From: UBA8516 sp964434855
Lineage (GTDB): Archaea > Thermoproteota > Nitrososphaeria > Nitrososphaerales > Nitrosopumilaceae
NCBI GenBank assembly: GCA_964434855.1
Contig: CAYSWR010000008.1
Span: forward strand, 1 to 47,303
DNA length: 47,303 nucleotides
Direction of reading: 5' to 3'
The notes under the pieces were generated by a model that had not been told where the DNA came from, did not search any database, and was given only the letters and a program-made list of their open reading frames with translations. Shown piece by piece: positions 15,166 to 23,439 of this stretch; the stretch's first letter is position 1; the number at the start of each line of letters is the position of its first letter. The position numbers were made by a program, and so were the translations under genes.

Positions 15166-16071
15166 CTAGTTTTTTATTTTTATTATATTGTTTCTTATTA
15201 TTTCTGCAGAATCGTTAAGTGATTTTAATTCAGACCAATCAAGATCTAATTTATCTATTTTAGCAATCCCTCTCTTGCCTATTGTTATAGGCACACCTAG
15301 ACAAACATCAGATAAACCATATTCACCTTCTAATAATACAGATGCAGGAATTTGTAATTGTTCATCTCGTACAATTGCTTTTGCAATATCAAAAGCATTT
15401 TTGGCTGCACCGAAAACTGAGGCTTCTTTGAAGGTCTTTAAAAGCTTCCAATAATTCCTTAATTCTTCCGTAATTCGTGCGGTTTCATTTTGATCTAACA
15501 TACTCAAAACAGGTTTTTTGTCATGCTGTGCAGTTGAAAATATAGGCACCATTGAATCGCCATGTTCACCCATCACTATTCCATCAATCTTGGACTGGTT
15601 TGCGTCTAATGATTTAGCAAGTAGATACCTGAATCTACTAGAGTCAAGACTCGAACCCATTCCAATAACACTTTCACGTGGAAATCCAGTTTCTTTTAAT
15701 ACAGTATAAGTAATGATGTCAAGAGGATTTGTAACTATAACAATTTTTGCATTGTCATTGTATTTTCTTATTTTTTGTGCGATTTCTCTTGCCAACGGAA
15801 CGTTTGCTACAAGCAAATCTGTTCTACTGGTAGTTATTTTTCCTTTACTTGCAGTTATTACAATCACTTTGGAATCCCTTATCAATTCGAAATCACCTGT
15901 TCCTATTACAGAGATTGGTGAACTTTCAGGTATTGCATTTGTAATGTCAAGTGCCTCACCGATTGCTTTGTTTTTTGTAGAATTTACTAAAATAATATCG
16001 TCCAGTGCTGTCGATGCAGCAAGAAATCCAACAGCGGAACCGACTCTGCCTGCACCAATTATCGATATGAT
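15166..16071 (-). CDS. mdh: malate/lactate dehydrogenase family protein, start codon not canonical
   Basis: About 301 residues from the first plausible codon. The NAD loop SIIGAGRVGSAVGF is followed by the ASKGKITTSRTDLL active-site loop, LDSSRFRYLLA and GEHGDSMVP with the catalytic His. These are signatures of the L-lactate/malate dehydrogenase family. The loop lacks the usual P-R-x-P-G-M, so substrate choice is uncertain. The family start is not at the first in-frame TTG (15885), which would remove the whole NAD site. The frame is open to 16077, then TGA, with no ATG, GTG or TTG. A GTG-AAA at 16081-16076 would fit if one base of the following TT were removed. It directly follows the UspA gene at 16085. 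Confidence 0.8.
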   Translation of the reverse strand: MISIIGAGRVGSAVGFLAASTALDDIILVNSTKNKAIGEALDITNAIPESSPISVIGTGDFELIRDSKVIVITASKGKITTSRTDLLVANVPLAREIAQKIRKYNDNAKIVIVTNPLDIITYTVLKETGFPRESVIGMGSSLDSSRFRYLLAKSLDANQSKIDGIVMGEHGDSMVPIFSTAQHDKKPVLSMLDQNETARITEELRNYWKLLKTFKEASVFGAAKNAFDIAKAIVRDEQLQIPASVLLEGEYGLSDVCLGVPITIGKRGIAKIDKLDLDWSELKSLNDSAEIIRNNIIKIKN

Positions 16072-16084
16072 GGAATTTCACCCA

Positions 16085-16513
16085 TCACTTTACTATCAAG
16101 ACAGGAATTTTGGATTTGTGAAGTACACCATTTGACACACTGCCTAGAAAAACTTCTTTTATTGATCCCAATCCTCTTGCTCCTAATACAATAAGATCAA
16201 AGTTCTTTTCTGCGGCAAAGCCTGTTATTTCCTCTACTTCATGACCGTCAGTTATTTTTTCGCTAAATACAATCCCATTTTGAGCACAGCGTACTTTTGC
16301 TTTTGTCATGAATTCCTTAGCCTTTTTAATAAGTTCTTTTTCGTAAGAAATTGGGGCTAGTAGTAAAGATTTAGGATAAAAAGGTATGATGTTGATGCCA
16401 GTTACTGTAGCCCCACATTGTCTTGCTATGTGAATTGCGTAATCTAGCCCTCGGAATGAATTTTTTGAGCCATCAAGTGGTACAAGAATTTTTTGTATTT
16501 TTGGCAATTTCAT
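16085..16513 (-). CDS. universal stress protein (UspA)
   Basis: 142 residues. It opens KILVPLDGSKNSFRGLDYAI and ends IPVLIVK; the ATP loop GARGLGSIKEVFLGS is intact. The stop lies next to the malate/lactate dehydrogenase frame, so the two genes are probably one transcript. A TATA-like TTATTAAATC is centred about 26 bp before the ATG, and the palindrome 16555-16570 lies beyond. Confidence 0.9.
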   Translation of the reverse strand: MKLPKIQKILVPLDGSKNSFRGLDYAIHIARQCGATVTGINIIPFYPKSLLLAPISYEKELIKKAKEFMTKAKVRCAQNGIVFSEKITDGHEVEEITGFAAEKNFDLIVLGARGLGSIKEVFLGSVSNGVLHKSKIPVLIVK

Positions 16514-16554
16514 AAATTGTGTTATAATGATACAGATTTAATAATGTAGCCAAA

Positions 16555-16570
16555 ATATCATTGCTGATAA
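16555..16570 (-). promoter_or_regulatory. palindromic operator of the 16513 UspA gene
   Basis: ATATCA-TTGC-TGATAA has one mismatch to the consensus and is centred 49.5 bp before the ATG at 16513. Confidence 0.6.
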
Positions 16571-16614
16571 CATCACCATATTTTGGCACTAGTATTTGTC
16601 ACTATTAGTTACGA

Positions 16615-16630
16615 TTATCAACATTAATAA
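16615..16630 (+). promoter_or_regulatory. palindromic operator upstream of the CBS-S30AE-like gene
   Basis: TTATCA-ACAT-TAATAA has one mismatch to the consensus. TTTTTTATAA at 16640-16649 follows as TATA box, predicting a start near 16671-16679. This leaves a short leader before the ATG at 16720. Confidence 0.5.
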
Positions 16631-16678
16631 TCAGTCATTATTTTTTATAATTAACAAAATGTATTTTCATATAACGAA

Positions 16679-16723
16679 ATGAATTATATTCCAATAATAG
16701 TTTCAAGTGATGACATACGATGA
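16679..16723 (+). CDS. 14-codon upstream ORF
   Basis: ATG at 16679 opens a frame MNYIPIIVSSDDIR whose TGA overlaps the ATG of the next gene (ATGA at 16720-16723). It begins where the TATA box predicts transcription to start. It could couple translation or be a leader peptide, but a frame this short can arise by chance. Confidence 0.25.
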   Translation: MNYIPIIVSSDDIR

Positions 16724-17889
16724 ATTCGGGGCAATCAACACATGAGTATTTAAAGGAAGTTCAAAAGACTAGCGTAGAGAAATTACTTCGCTCTCCTACA
16801 ATAATAGATCCATCATTTTCAATTTCCAAAGTAATTGGAATGATGTCTGAAACTGATTCTTATGATGTTTATTGCATGAAAGATGGCGAAGTATTGACTA
16901 CCAACGCACGTGAGATGTTAGATGTAAGAGACATATCAACAACAAAGGCGTCTTCTTTGTTACATAGAATAAGATCATTGTCAAAAAATGATACCATAGA
17001 AAAAGCAGCTACTGCGATGGCGCATTATAGAATGCGTTCTTTTCCGGTTATCGACAAGAATCAGATAATAGGTGTGGTTACAGCAAAAAGTATAGTCAAT
17101 CTGTTAGCCCATCAGAATTTGAAATGGGTTAGAGCAAATTCTATTTTAACACCTAATCCAATTGTATTAAGCAGTATAGAGCCACTGGCCAAGGCAAGAA
17201 GTGTTATGATGACAAAGAGAATAGATCACATCCCAATACTTCACAAAGGCAAGGTGAGTCAGGTCTTGACATCAATGCATTTACTACAGTCGCTTACTCC
17301 TCCACAAAGAATAGGTAGTGATCAGAAAGGTATTGACATGTTAAGGAGATTTGAATCAGATATAGGCAATGTTGGTAGTACACGTGTTCCTCAATGTAAC
17401 ACAAATGATTCCATAAGTACCGTAATAGATACAATGTTGAAAACTGATACTACTTGTTGTCTACTTATTTTATGGGACAATCTTCATGGGATAATCACAT
17501 ACAAAGATATTCTTGGTCTACTTTTGACAAAAATTCCAAGCGAGGTTCCGCTTTACATAATTGGAATGCCAGATGATGCTAAAAATGCAGAGATTGTCAA
17601 AACAAAATTTCAGAAAATAATTAGCAATTTGATCAAAGTATATCCTGAAGTTGAAGAAGCCAGGACATCAATAAAGACAGTACACAACCCAACAAGCCAA
17701 AGAAAACACTTTGAGGTTTCAGTAAGAATAGTCACTCCATATCAAACTCACAATTACACTGAACTTGCATGGGATCTTTCCAAAGCTTTTGACGCTCTTG
17801 GAAGACGAATTATAAGAAATCTTTCCAAACGAAGTAAAAAACGCTGGAAAACTTCGATACGAAAAATAGACAAAAAAGAAATTTTTTAA
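16720..17889 (+). CDS. CBS-repeat protein with C-terminal S30AE/HPF-like domain
   Basis: 389 residues. CBS-like repeats lie at about 15-70, 72-130, 133-190 and 215-270; examples are VIDKNQIIGVVTAKSIVN and ILWDNLHGIITYKDILG. Residues about 277-375 form a different domain: strand PLYIIGMP, helix AEIVKTKFQKIISNLIKVYP, strand EEARTSIKTVH, strand HFEVSVRIVTP, then a long basic helix from TELAWDLSKAFDALGRRIIR to SKRSKKRW. This strand-helix-strand-strand-helix order and the DLSKAFDALGRRI helix resemble the S30AE domain of ribosome hibernation factors. I infer an adenylate-sensing ribosome-binding factor. It ends back to back with the thermosome gene. The fold match is by eye only. Confidence 0.75.
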   Translation: MNSGQSTHEYLKEVQKTSVEKLLRSPTIIDPSFSISKVIGMMSETDSYDVYCMKDGEVLTTNAREMLDVRDISTTKASSLLHRIRSLSKNDTIEKAATAMAHYRMRSFPVIDKNQIIGVVTAKSIVNLLAHQNLKWVRANSILTPNPIVLSSIEPLAKARSVMMTKRIDHIPILHKGKVSQVLTSMHLLQSLTPPQRIGSDQKGIDMLRRFESDIGNVGSTRVPQCNTNDSISTVIDTMLKTDTTCCLLILWDNLHGIITYKDILGLLLTKIPSEVPLYIIGMPDDAKNAEIVKTKFQKIISNLIKVYPEVEEARTSIKTVHNPTSQRKHFEVSVRIVTPYQTHNYTELAWDLSKAFDALGRRIIRNLSKRSKKRWKTSIRKIDKKEIF

Positions 17890-19521
17890 TTACATTCCCA
17901 CTTCTGGCATGTGTGGTTGTCCTCCAGCTGGTTTAGATGAAGCCACAACGTTATCAATTCTAAGTATCATATTTGCAGTTTCGGTTGCTGATTTTATTAC
18001 TTGTTCTTTTACCTTAAGTGGCTCTATGACTCCAGAATTTTGCATGTCACCCACAATTCCATTTACTACATCAACTCCAGTCCATCTTTCTCCCGCATTC
18101 TGTTTTGCATGAAGCTGGGTTATGGTATCTATGGGATTCATGCCTGCATTTCTAGCAAGCGCCATTGGAATAGACTCTATGGCCTCAGCAAACTTTTCTA
18201 CTGCGAGCTGTTCTCTTCCAGACAGAGACTGTGCCCATGTTCTCAATTTTGTCGAAATGTATGCTTCAGGAGCCCCGCCTCCATACACTATCATGGGTTT
18301 TTCAATTACATCTTTTACGACCATTAACGCATCGTGAATAGATCTTTCGGCTTCATCAATAACTCTCTGAGAACCACCTCTAAGTAGCAAGCTCACTGCT
18401 TTTGGATTTTTACATCCTTCTATAAAGACCCAGTTATCATTTTCTATTGTACGTTCTTCAACAATTTGCGCTTCGCCTAGGTCTTTTTCTGTGAGATCAG
18501 TTAAACTTCCCACAATACGAGCTCCTGTAGCTTTGGCAAGCTTTGACATGTCACTCTCTTTAATTCGTCTTACTGCAATTATTCCAATTTTTGCAAGATA
18601 GTGTTGAGCAACATCATCAATGCCTTTCTGGCAGAGAATAACATTTGCATTTGTAGATTTTATCTTTTCAACCATTCCTTTCAGAATGTTATCTTCTTCT
18701 GCCATAAATGATCTTATTTGATCAGGAGTATTGATGTTAATTTTTGCCTCAAACTCAGTTTTTTCTATTTCTAGTGGCGCACTAATCAATGCTATTCTAG
18801 CTCCTTCAGTTTTTTTTGGCATTCCACTATGAACAATTTCTTTATCCAGAACAATTCCGTTTATGAGTTTACTATCTACCATTGAACCGCCTGCTTTCTT
18901 TTCTACTTTGATGTTATTTAGATCAACTCCATAGCCTCCATCTTTTTGTGTTACAACTGCAAGTGCAGCATCCACAGCAATCTTTGCAAGATCTGTAGCT
19001 TCAAGTGAAACAAGTTTTGTCTGCAGTGCCGTAGTAGCAATTTTCTCAAGTGTTTTCCTATCTTTGGGGTCAACTTTTTGTGCAATCTCTGATAAAATAG
19101 ACATTGCCTTTACTGACGCCTTTTGGTAACCATTTGCAATTATTACAGGATGAATATCATTATCTATTAGTCCCTCTGCTTTTTCTAAAAGTGCACCAGC
19201 CATAACTACGGCTGAGGTAGTACCGTCACCAACCTCACTGTCGGTAGCCTTTGCCACCTCTACCATCATTTTTGCTGCAGGGTGCTGAACGTCTATTTCT
19301 TTTAGAATGGTTGCACCGTCGCTTGTTATCGTTATATCACCAAGAGAATCGACAAGCATCTTATCCATGCCTCTTGGCCCAAGGCTAGTGCTGATGATTT
19401 CTGCAATTAGTTTAGCTGCAGCGATGTTGTTTCGTTGTGCTTCTCGTCCTCGCGATTGTCTAGATCCCTCTTTTAGTACAATTACAGGAATCCCTTCTGA
19501 TGTTGTGTGAACTGACGCCAT
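17890..19521 (-). CDS. thsB: thermosome subunit (group II chaperonin)
   Basis: 543 residues, full length for the family. SLGPRGMDKMLVDSLGDITI and GDGTTSAVVMAG are the nucleotide-binding motifs of the equatorial domain; GGGAPEAYISTKLR is in the returning equatorial half. The tail is Gly, Pro and Met rich (GGQPHMPEVGM). It folds proteins in the cytoplasm as an ATP-driven double ring. The frame runs upstream to 19584, but the family start is MASVHTTSEGIPV at 19521, and TTTTTATAATAAG is centred about 27 bp before it. Its operator-like site lies 64 bp upstream and is shared with the divergent PAC2 operon. Confidence 0.95.
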   Translation of the reverse strand: MASVHTTSEGIPVIVLKEGSRQSRGREAQRNNIAAAKLIAEIISTSLGPRGMDKMLVDSLGDITITSDGATILKEIDVQHPAAKMMVEVAKATDSEVGDGTTSAVVMAGALLEKAEGLIDNDIHPVIIANGYQKASVKAMSILSEIAQKVDPKDRKTLEKIATTALQTKLVSLEATDLAKIAVDAALAVVTQKDGGYGVDLNNIKVEKKAGGSMVDSKLINGIVLDKEIVHSGMPKKTEGARIALISAPLEIEKTEFEAKININTPDQIRSFMAEEDNILKGMVEKIKSTNANVILCQKGIDDVAQHYLAKIGIIAVRRIKESDMSKLAKATGARIVGSLTDLTEKDLGEAQIVEERTIENDNWVFIEGCKNPKAVSLLLRGGSQRVIDEAERSIHDALMVVKDVIEKPMIVYGGGAPEAYISTKLRTWAQSLSGREQLAVEKFAEAIESIPMALARNAGMNPIDTITQLHAKQNAGERWTGVDVVNGIVGDMQNSGVIEPLKVKEQVIKSATETANMILRIDNVVASSKPAGGQPHMPEVGM

Positions 19522-19577
19522 TTCTTTTAATGGGTAAAATTTTGTTTTTATAATAAGAATACGAATCCCACGTATGA

Positions 19578-19593
19578 TTATCAATAATGAAAA
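19578..19593 (+). promoter_or_regulatory. palindromic operator between thermosome and PAC2 operon
   Basis: TTATCA-ATAA-TGAAAA, with the left arm inside TGATTATCA (19575-19583). It is centred 49.5 bp before the TTG at 19635, the standard spacing here, and 64.5 bp before the thermosome ATG. Confidence 0.55.
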
Positions 19594-19634
19594 TACTGTA
19601 TTCCTTTTTTAGAATAATCATATAACATAGATTA

Positions 19635-20390
19635 TTGATTTTACAAACTGACAATAATAAACCTAAAAAACTAGAAAAAACAGCAAAATTGCCATCTATG
19701 TTGTTTGTCGGCATCCCAGGCCCCGGTCTAATTGGGATACTTGCATTAAATTATGTCATACATTCACTCAAAATGGACATAGTAGAAGAGATAGAACATT
19801 CTGATTTGTCAAATATTATTTTTATTGATAATGGCGAGCTTTATGGCCCTGTAAGAATATACAAAAAAAATGCGTTTCATGTAGTTATTTCCGATGTTCC
19901 AATTGATTATGTGGTGGCAGAGGATTTTACAGAATCAATCATTGACTTTTCTAAGAAAAACAAAATTGACGCGATCGTGTTTTTGAGCGGCATACATACT
20001 GCAGATAGAAATTTGGAAAACTCCAAGACGTATGGTCTTGTTACTGATGAAAAATTAGATAAAGTGTTATATGAAAATGAAATACCCAAATTTCTCTCTG
20101 GTATGATTGCAGGTCCTGATGCGATGATACTAACTAAACTAAAGAATTCACCAGTTCCTACCATTGTCCTTTATACAGAATGCAATCTTTTTTTCCCAGA
20201 TCCAACAGCTGCAGTTCACACCATAAAAACGATATCACGAATATTGAAAACAGAGATAGACGTTACTGAATTTAAAAAACAAATTGACTTTTTACGACTT
20301 CAAGGCCGTCAGCTTATGGAAGATACATTAACTATATTAAATCCAGAAAAAGCCAAACCTGCTGTTCCAGCTCCTCAGATTTACAAGTGA
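19635..20390 (+). CDS. PAC2-family protein (proteasome assembly chaperone-like)
   Basis: 251 residues. The family signature FVGIPGPGLIGILALNYVI lies at about 24-42; VFLSGIHTADR and SGMIAGPDAMILTKLKN follow, matching the ATP-grasp-like or PAC2 fold of archaeal proteins related to the eukaryotic proteasome assembly factor. Function in archaea is not settled. It starts at TTG 19635, supported by palindrome spacing. The stop overlaps the Hsp20 start (TGATG), and a third gene follows, giving a PAC2-Hsp20-MgtE operon that links protein quality control and Mg2+. Confidence 0.8.
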   Translation: MILQTDNNKPKKLEKTAKLPSMLFVGIPGPGLIGILALNYVIHSLKMDIVEEIEHSDLSNIIFIDNGELYGPVRIYKKNAFHVVISDVPIDYVVAEDFTESIIDFSKKNKIDAIVFLSGIHTADRNLENSKTYGLVTDEKLDKVLYENEIPKFLSGMIAGPDAMILTKLKNSPVPTIVLYTECNLFFPDPTAAVHTIKTISRILKTEIDVTEFKKQIDFLRLQGRQLMEDTLTILNPEKAKPAVPAPQIYK

Positions 20391-20785
20391 TGAACATGTC
20401 AAGCCAACCTTTCTCACAGTTTGAAAAGTTTTTCATATCTCTCATAGATAGAACTATGGATGATTACACTAACAAGGAGCTTGCTCCTTTGGCTCATTTT
20501 ACAGAGAAAGATTCTAAATGGATTTTAGAAGTCGATCTTCCAATGGTAAACAAGGATGGTATAGATATCACCCTTACTGATAACCATATTGTGGTTACAG
20601 CAAAATTAGAAAAAACATATTGTGTTTCAAAACACAACTGCATGACGGAATTTAATTATTTCAAAAAAGTTACTCTGCTTCCCACAGGAATAGATAAAGA
20701 AAAAATTTCTGCAAAGTTCAACAACGGCATACTTAGCATATACATGCCCAAAATAGCAACTGGAAAGAACATACGAATTGAGTGA
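20390..20785 (+). CDS. small heat shock protein, Hsp20 family (short)
   Basis: 131 residues. After a brief N-terminus (SQFEKFFISLIDRTMDDYTN) comes an alpha-crystallin domain at about 33-128: WILEVDLPMVNKDGIDITLT through AKFNNGILSIYMPK. No C-terminal I-x-I anchor is visible, so oligomers may be small. The ATG overlaps the PAC2 stop by one base, and its own stop overlaps the next start, so translation is coupled on both sides. Confidence 0.9.
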   Translation: MNMSSQPFSQFEKFFISLIDRTMDDYTNKELAPLAHFTEKDSKWILEVDLPMVNKDGIDITLTDNHIVVTAKLEKTYCVSKHNCMTEFNYFKKVTLLPTGIDKEKISAKFNNGILSIYMPKIATGKNIRIE

Positions 20786-21786
20786 TTTTGCCTGCAAAAA
20801 ATACAAATTCTAAAAACTCTTCGGATATAGCAGGTCTAAAAAGTACTAGTAAATTTCTTGCAGTTACAAGAGATGAGACAGCTGGCAATGTTAAGAAAAT
20901 CATAGTGGATAGAACAAATGAATTCGAAATCATAGATGATATTTATGTTGTAGATAAAAACAACATGCTTGAAGGAGCAGTTTCGTTAAGAGAACTTTTG
21001 CAAACTCCAAATGAAACAAAGTTAGAAACAATTATGAAAAAAAATGTAGCTTCAGTAAGATATCATAGCCATCAAGAAAGAGTGATTCAACTTGCGTTAA
21101 AGAATGACTTGAAAGCGGTACCTGTAGTAGATAAAGAAAATCGCCTTTTAGGTGTCATACCACATGATGTCATTTTAGATATATTTCATCATGAATTTCG
21201 TGAAGATATACTCAGTTCAGGTGGCATTCGCCATAAAGTGAAAGGAATAGAAGAAATCACGACGCCTGTTTCTAGGCTGATAAAAGCTAGGTTACCATCA
21301 TTGATTCTTGGACTACTAGGTGGTCTGGTAGCTGCTTACATCGTAAGCGGTTTTGAGGAAGTTTTGAAGTCGTATCTAGTCTTAGCCGCATTTTTGCCAG
21401 TTATGATTTATTTGAGTGATGCAATAGGGACACAATCTCAGACTCTTGTTGTTAGGATGATTTCAATGGAACCTAAATTTTCTTTAAAGCGATATCTAAC
21501 ACGTGAAATCAAGATAGGTGCAAGTCTTGGAGCTATTTTTGCAATATTACTTTTCATAGCAACAATCTTGGGATGGGGGCCTATCTCTTTGGGTATGATC
21601 ATAGGAATTGCCATGTTTGTAAGCATGTTGACTCAGGCATTCATTGCAACATATCTATCAATCATATTAACAAAATTTCATGTGGATCCTGCCGTTGCAT
21701 CAGGACCAATTGCAACAATTATCAGTGATATAACAACTGTCATAGTATACTTTAGTATGGCAACCATACTTTTAGAGAGACTTTAG
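20782..21786 (+). CDS. MgtE-like Mg2+ channel with CBS pair, no N domain
   Basis: 334 residues. Residues about 25-150 are a CBS pair (VAVTRD-like start, then ETIMKKNVASVRYHSHQERV and VPVVDKENRLLGVIPHDVIL). The connecting helix and about five membrane helices follow. LPVMIYLSDAIGTQSQTLVV matches the P-x-G-x-x-G-x-Q pore motif of MgtE. The N-terminal helical Mg2+-sensor domain of bacterial MgtE is missing, which is common in archaea. GTG 20782 overlaps the Hsp20 stop. It probably imports Mg2+, which chaperones and ATP need. No separate promoter is visible. Confidence 0.85.
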   Translation: MILPAKNTNSKNSSDIAGLKSTSKFLAVTRDETAGNVKKIIVDRTNEFEIIDDIYVVDKNNMLEGAVSLRELLQTPNETKLETIMKKNVASVRYHSHQERVIQLALKNDLKAVPVVDKENRLLGVIPHDVILDIFHHEFREDILSSGGIRHKVKGIEEITTPVSRLIKARLPSLILGLLGGLVAAYIVSGFEEVLKSYLVLAAFLPVMIYLSDAIGTQSQTLVVRMISMEPKFSLKRYLTREIKIGASLGAIFAILLFIATILGWGPISLGMIIGIAMFVSMLTQAFIATYLSIILTKFHVDPAVASGPIATIISDITTVIVYFSMATILLERL

Positions 21787-21801
21787 TTCATTTGTTAGAA
21801 A

Positions 21802-22251
21802 TCAATGAACAATAGTTACTGGGCAGGTAGCATGTTCAGAAATAAACCTAGCAGTGCTGCCCAATCGTTTAATCGCACCTAAACCTGTCATGCGTCTGCT
21901 GCCCATAATTATGAGATTTGTTTTGTTTTTCTTTGCGTACTTTAAGATCGTATATGATACATCTCCCTCAACCACCTTGTAGAATGCCTTTACTCCTTCT
22001 TCTCTACATTTTTCTGTGACTTTTTTGATTTCTTTTTCACCTCTTGTCTTTAATTCTTTGATGATTTTTCCATAATCAGCCATAGTGGCACCGGCGTAGA
22101 TTGAGGGTTCGCTCATTGGATAAAACATGGGTATTACCGTCAATAGTTCCAAATTTGCGTTAAAATTACGCGCAATTTCTTTTCCTAACTCTAATGCCTT
22201 TTTTGAAAGAGGTGAACCCTCATATGGAATCAGAATGTTACGTATGATCAT
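21802..22251 (-). CDS. universal stress protein (UspA)
   Basis: 149 residues. It opens RNILIPYEGSPLSKKALELG and ends CPVTIVH. The loop reads GSRRMTGLGAIKRLGS: the second Gly of the usual G-x2-G-x9-G-S is Arg, so ATP binding may be weakened. Its ATG shares a base with the stop of the upstream 89-residue gene (TAATG), so the two are coupled. Confidence 0.9.
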   Translation of the reverse strand: MIIRNILIPYEGSPLSKKALELGKEIARNFNANLELLTVIPMFYPMSEPSIYAGATMADYGKIIKELKTRGEKEIKKVTEKCREEGVKAFYKVVEGDVSYTILKYAKKNKTNLIIMGSRRMTGLGAIKRLGSTARFISEHATCPVTIVH

Positions 22252-22520
22252 TAAAACATCTCCTTTATTTTACTTCGGTATTTTTCTGTAATTGTACCAA
22301 ACTCAGCAAAATCTTGTTTGGTGGGAGATTTCATTCTCATTGCAAACTGAGTTACAAATGTAGGTAACACAGTTCCAACAATCAGTGTAAAACACGCATC
22401 TGACAAGTCTTTTACTCTTGGAAATGCCAGTTTGAGAAATGGCAAGTATGCTTTTGTTTGATCAATCATTAATTCAATCTGTTTTTCCATTATTTGCTTT
22501 ATTTCTGCTGGTATTGCCAT
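22251..22520 (-). CDS. hypothetical helical protein coupled to UspA
   Basis: 89 residues. It begins MAIPAEIKQIMEKQIELMID and has a more hydrophobic middle (ACFTLIVGTVLPTFVTQF). It has no catalytic motif I recognise. It lies between the small zinc protein (6 bp away) and the UspA gene (1 bp overlap), so it belongs to a three-gene unit 22733 to 21802. It may be a UspA partner. Confidence 0.65.
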   Translation of the reverse strand: MAIPAEIKQIMEKQIELMIDQTKAYLPFLKLAFPRVKDLSDACFTLIVGTVLPTFVTQFAMRMKSPTKQDFAEFGTITEKYRSKIKEMF

Positions 22521-22526
22521 ACGGAA

Positions 22527-22733
22527 TTACTTCCTAAATGCAATTTGATAAGGTTTAGGTTGATAATGATGTGAGCAGAGAAAAACTGTTTTACCGTCGA
22601 TTATTTTAGCAGTAATTGAAATTCCGTTCAATTCTTTTTTGCATAAATAACACGCAAGTGGAGCTACAGTAGAATTCAGAATATTTTTCTTGCCTTTATG
22701 ATACAAGTCATGATAAAGGAATGTTTCTGTCAT
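22527..22733 (-). CDS. small zinc-binding protein (CxxC...CxxH)
   Basis: 68 residues with CYLCKKELNGISITA, then FLCSHHYQ, a C-x2-C plus C-x2-H zinc site. A paralogue with the same layout (CDVCKKGLEDGLSVTA, YCDNHF) is at 46740-46955. It leads the zinc protein-hypothetical-UspA unit. TTTTTTAAATATAA is centred about 26 bp before the ATG, and a palindrome lies beyond. Function is unknown; protein or nucleic-acid binding is likely. Confidence 0.75.
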   Translation of the reverse strand: MTETFLYHDLYHKGKKNILNSTVAPLACYLCKKELNGISITAKIIDGKTVFLCSHHYQPKPYQIAFRK

Positions 22734-22783
22734 TTTTATATCTGAATAAATCTCGTTTTTTAAATATAAAGATTAGATGCTCA

Positions 22784-22799
22784 TTATCAACACTGATTT
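22784..22799 (-). promoter_or_regulatory. palindromic operator of the zinc protein-UspA unit
   Basis: TTATCA-ACAC-TGATTT has one mismatch. It is centred 58.5 bp before the ATG at 22733 and 23 bp from the perfect copy next to it. Confidence 0.5.
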
Positions 22800-22806
22800 T
22801 GTCTTA

Positions 22807-22822
22807 TTATCAAGTTTGATAA
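22807..22822 (+). promoter_or_regulatory. perfect palindromic operator of the 22877 CBS gene
   Basis: TTATCA-AGTT-TGATAA, a perfect inverted repeat centred 62.5 bp before the ATG at 22877. With the neighbouring copy it forms a double operator in a divergent promoter. Confidence 0.7.
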
Positions 22823-22876
22823 TTTAATTCGATAATTATCTCCCTTGCTTTTATATTAAAATTAACAAGATTTTGC

Positions 22877-23326
22877 ATGTCAACTGCTAGAGACATAATG
22901 AGTAAAAAAGTAGTTTCCATAGAACCTTCAGTTTCTGCAAAAGAGGTTGCAAAACTAATGGATAGAAATAACGTAAGCTGTGTAGTTTTAATGTTAAATG
23001 AGGAACCATATGGCATCATAACAGAAAGAGATCTCTTATCAAAAATTACCGCACATGATAAAAGATCTTCTGAGATTAAGGCAGAAGAAATAATGTCATC
23101 TCCTGTCATATTGGTTTCCCCTGGTACTCCAGCAGACGAGATTGCTCAAAAAATGGTAGAAAACAAGATCAGAAGAGTGGTCGTAGTAGATGGTCATCAA
23201 CCAGTAGGGATTATTACAGTTACTGATTTTGTAAAACACTTGAATTCAATACTTGAAGATTTTGATGATTACAAAAAAGATCTGTATCAAAGTTTGATTG
23301 ACGAGTATGATCATTGGAAAGGTTAG
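22877..23326 (+). CDS. two-CBS-domain protein
   Basis: 149 residues: ARDIMSKKVVSIEPSVSAKE to ITERDLLSKI, then AEEIMSSPVILVSPGTPADE to ITVTDFVKHL, and an acidic, aromatic tail (EDFDDYKKDLYQ). The CBS pair is close to that at 3269-3712, but the tails differ. TTTTATATTAAA is centred about 25 bp before the ATG, so it is probably leaderless. It is divergent from the zinc protein-UspA unit. Confidence 0.92.
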   Translation: MSTARDIMSKKVVSIEPSVSAKEVAKLMDRNNVSCVVLMLNEEPYGIITERDLLSKITAHDKRSSEIKAEEIMSSPVILVSPGTPADEIAQKMVENKIRRVVVVDGHQPVGIITVTDFVKHLNSILEDFDDYKKDLYQSLIDEYDHWKG

Positions 23327-23439
23327 ATTACCATGGTGTTCGTAATGTTACAAATTAAAATAGTAGCAGAAAAAATTGCGTAAAAAGATAACTCTGATGT
23401 TTTTAGTTAATTTATAATTCTACAAATATTGATTAAAAA

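Noticed and set aside
19521..19584. N-terminal extension of the thermosome (start at 19584)
   Set aside because: The extension is hydrophobic, covers the TATA box, and is not part of the family; MASVHTTSEG is the usual start.
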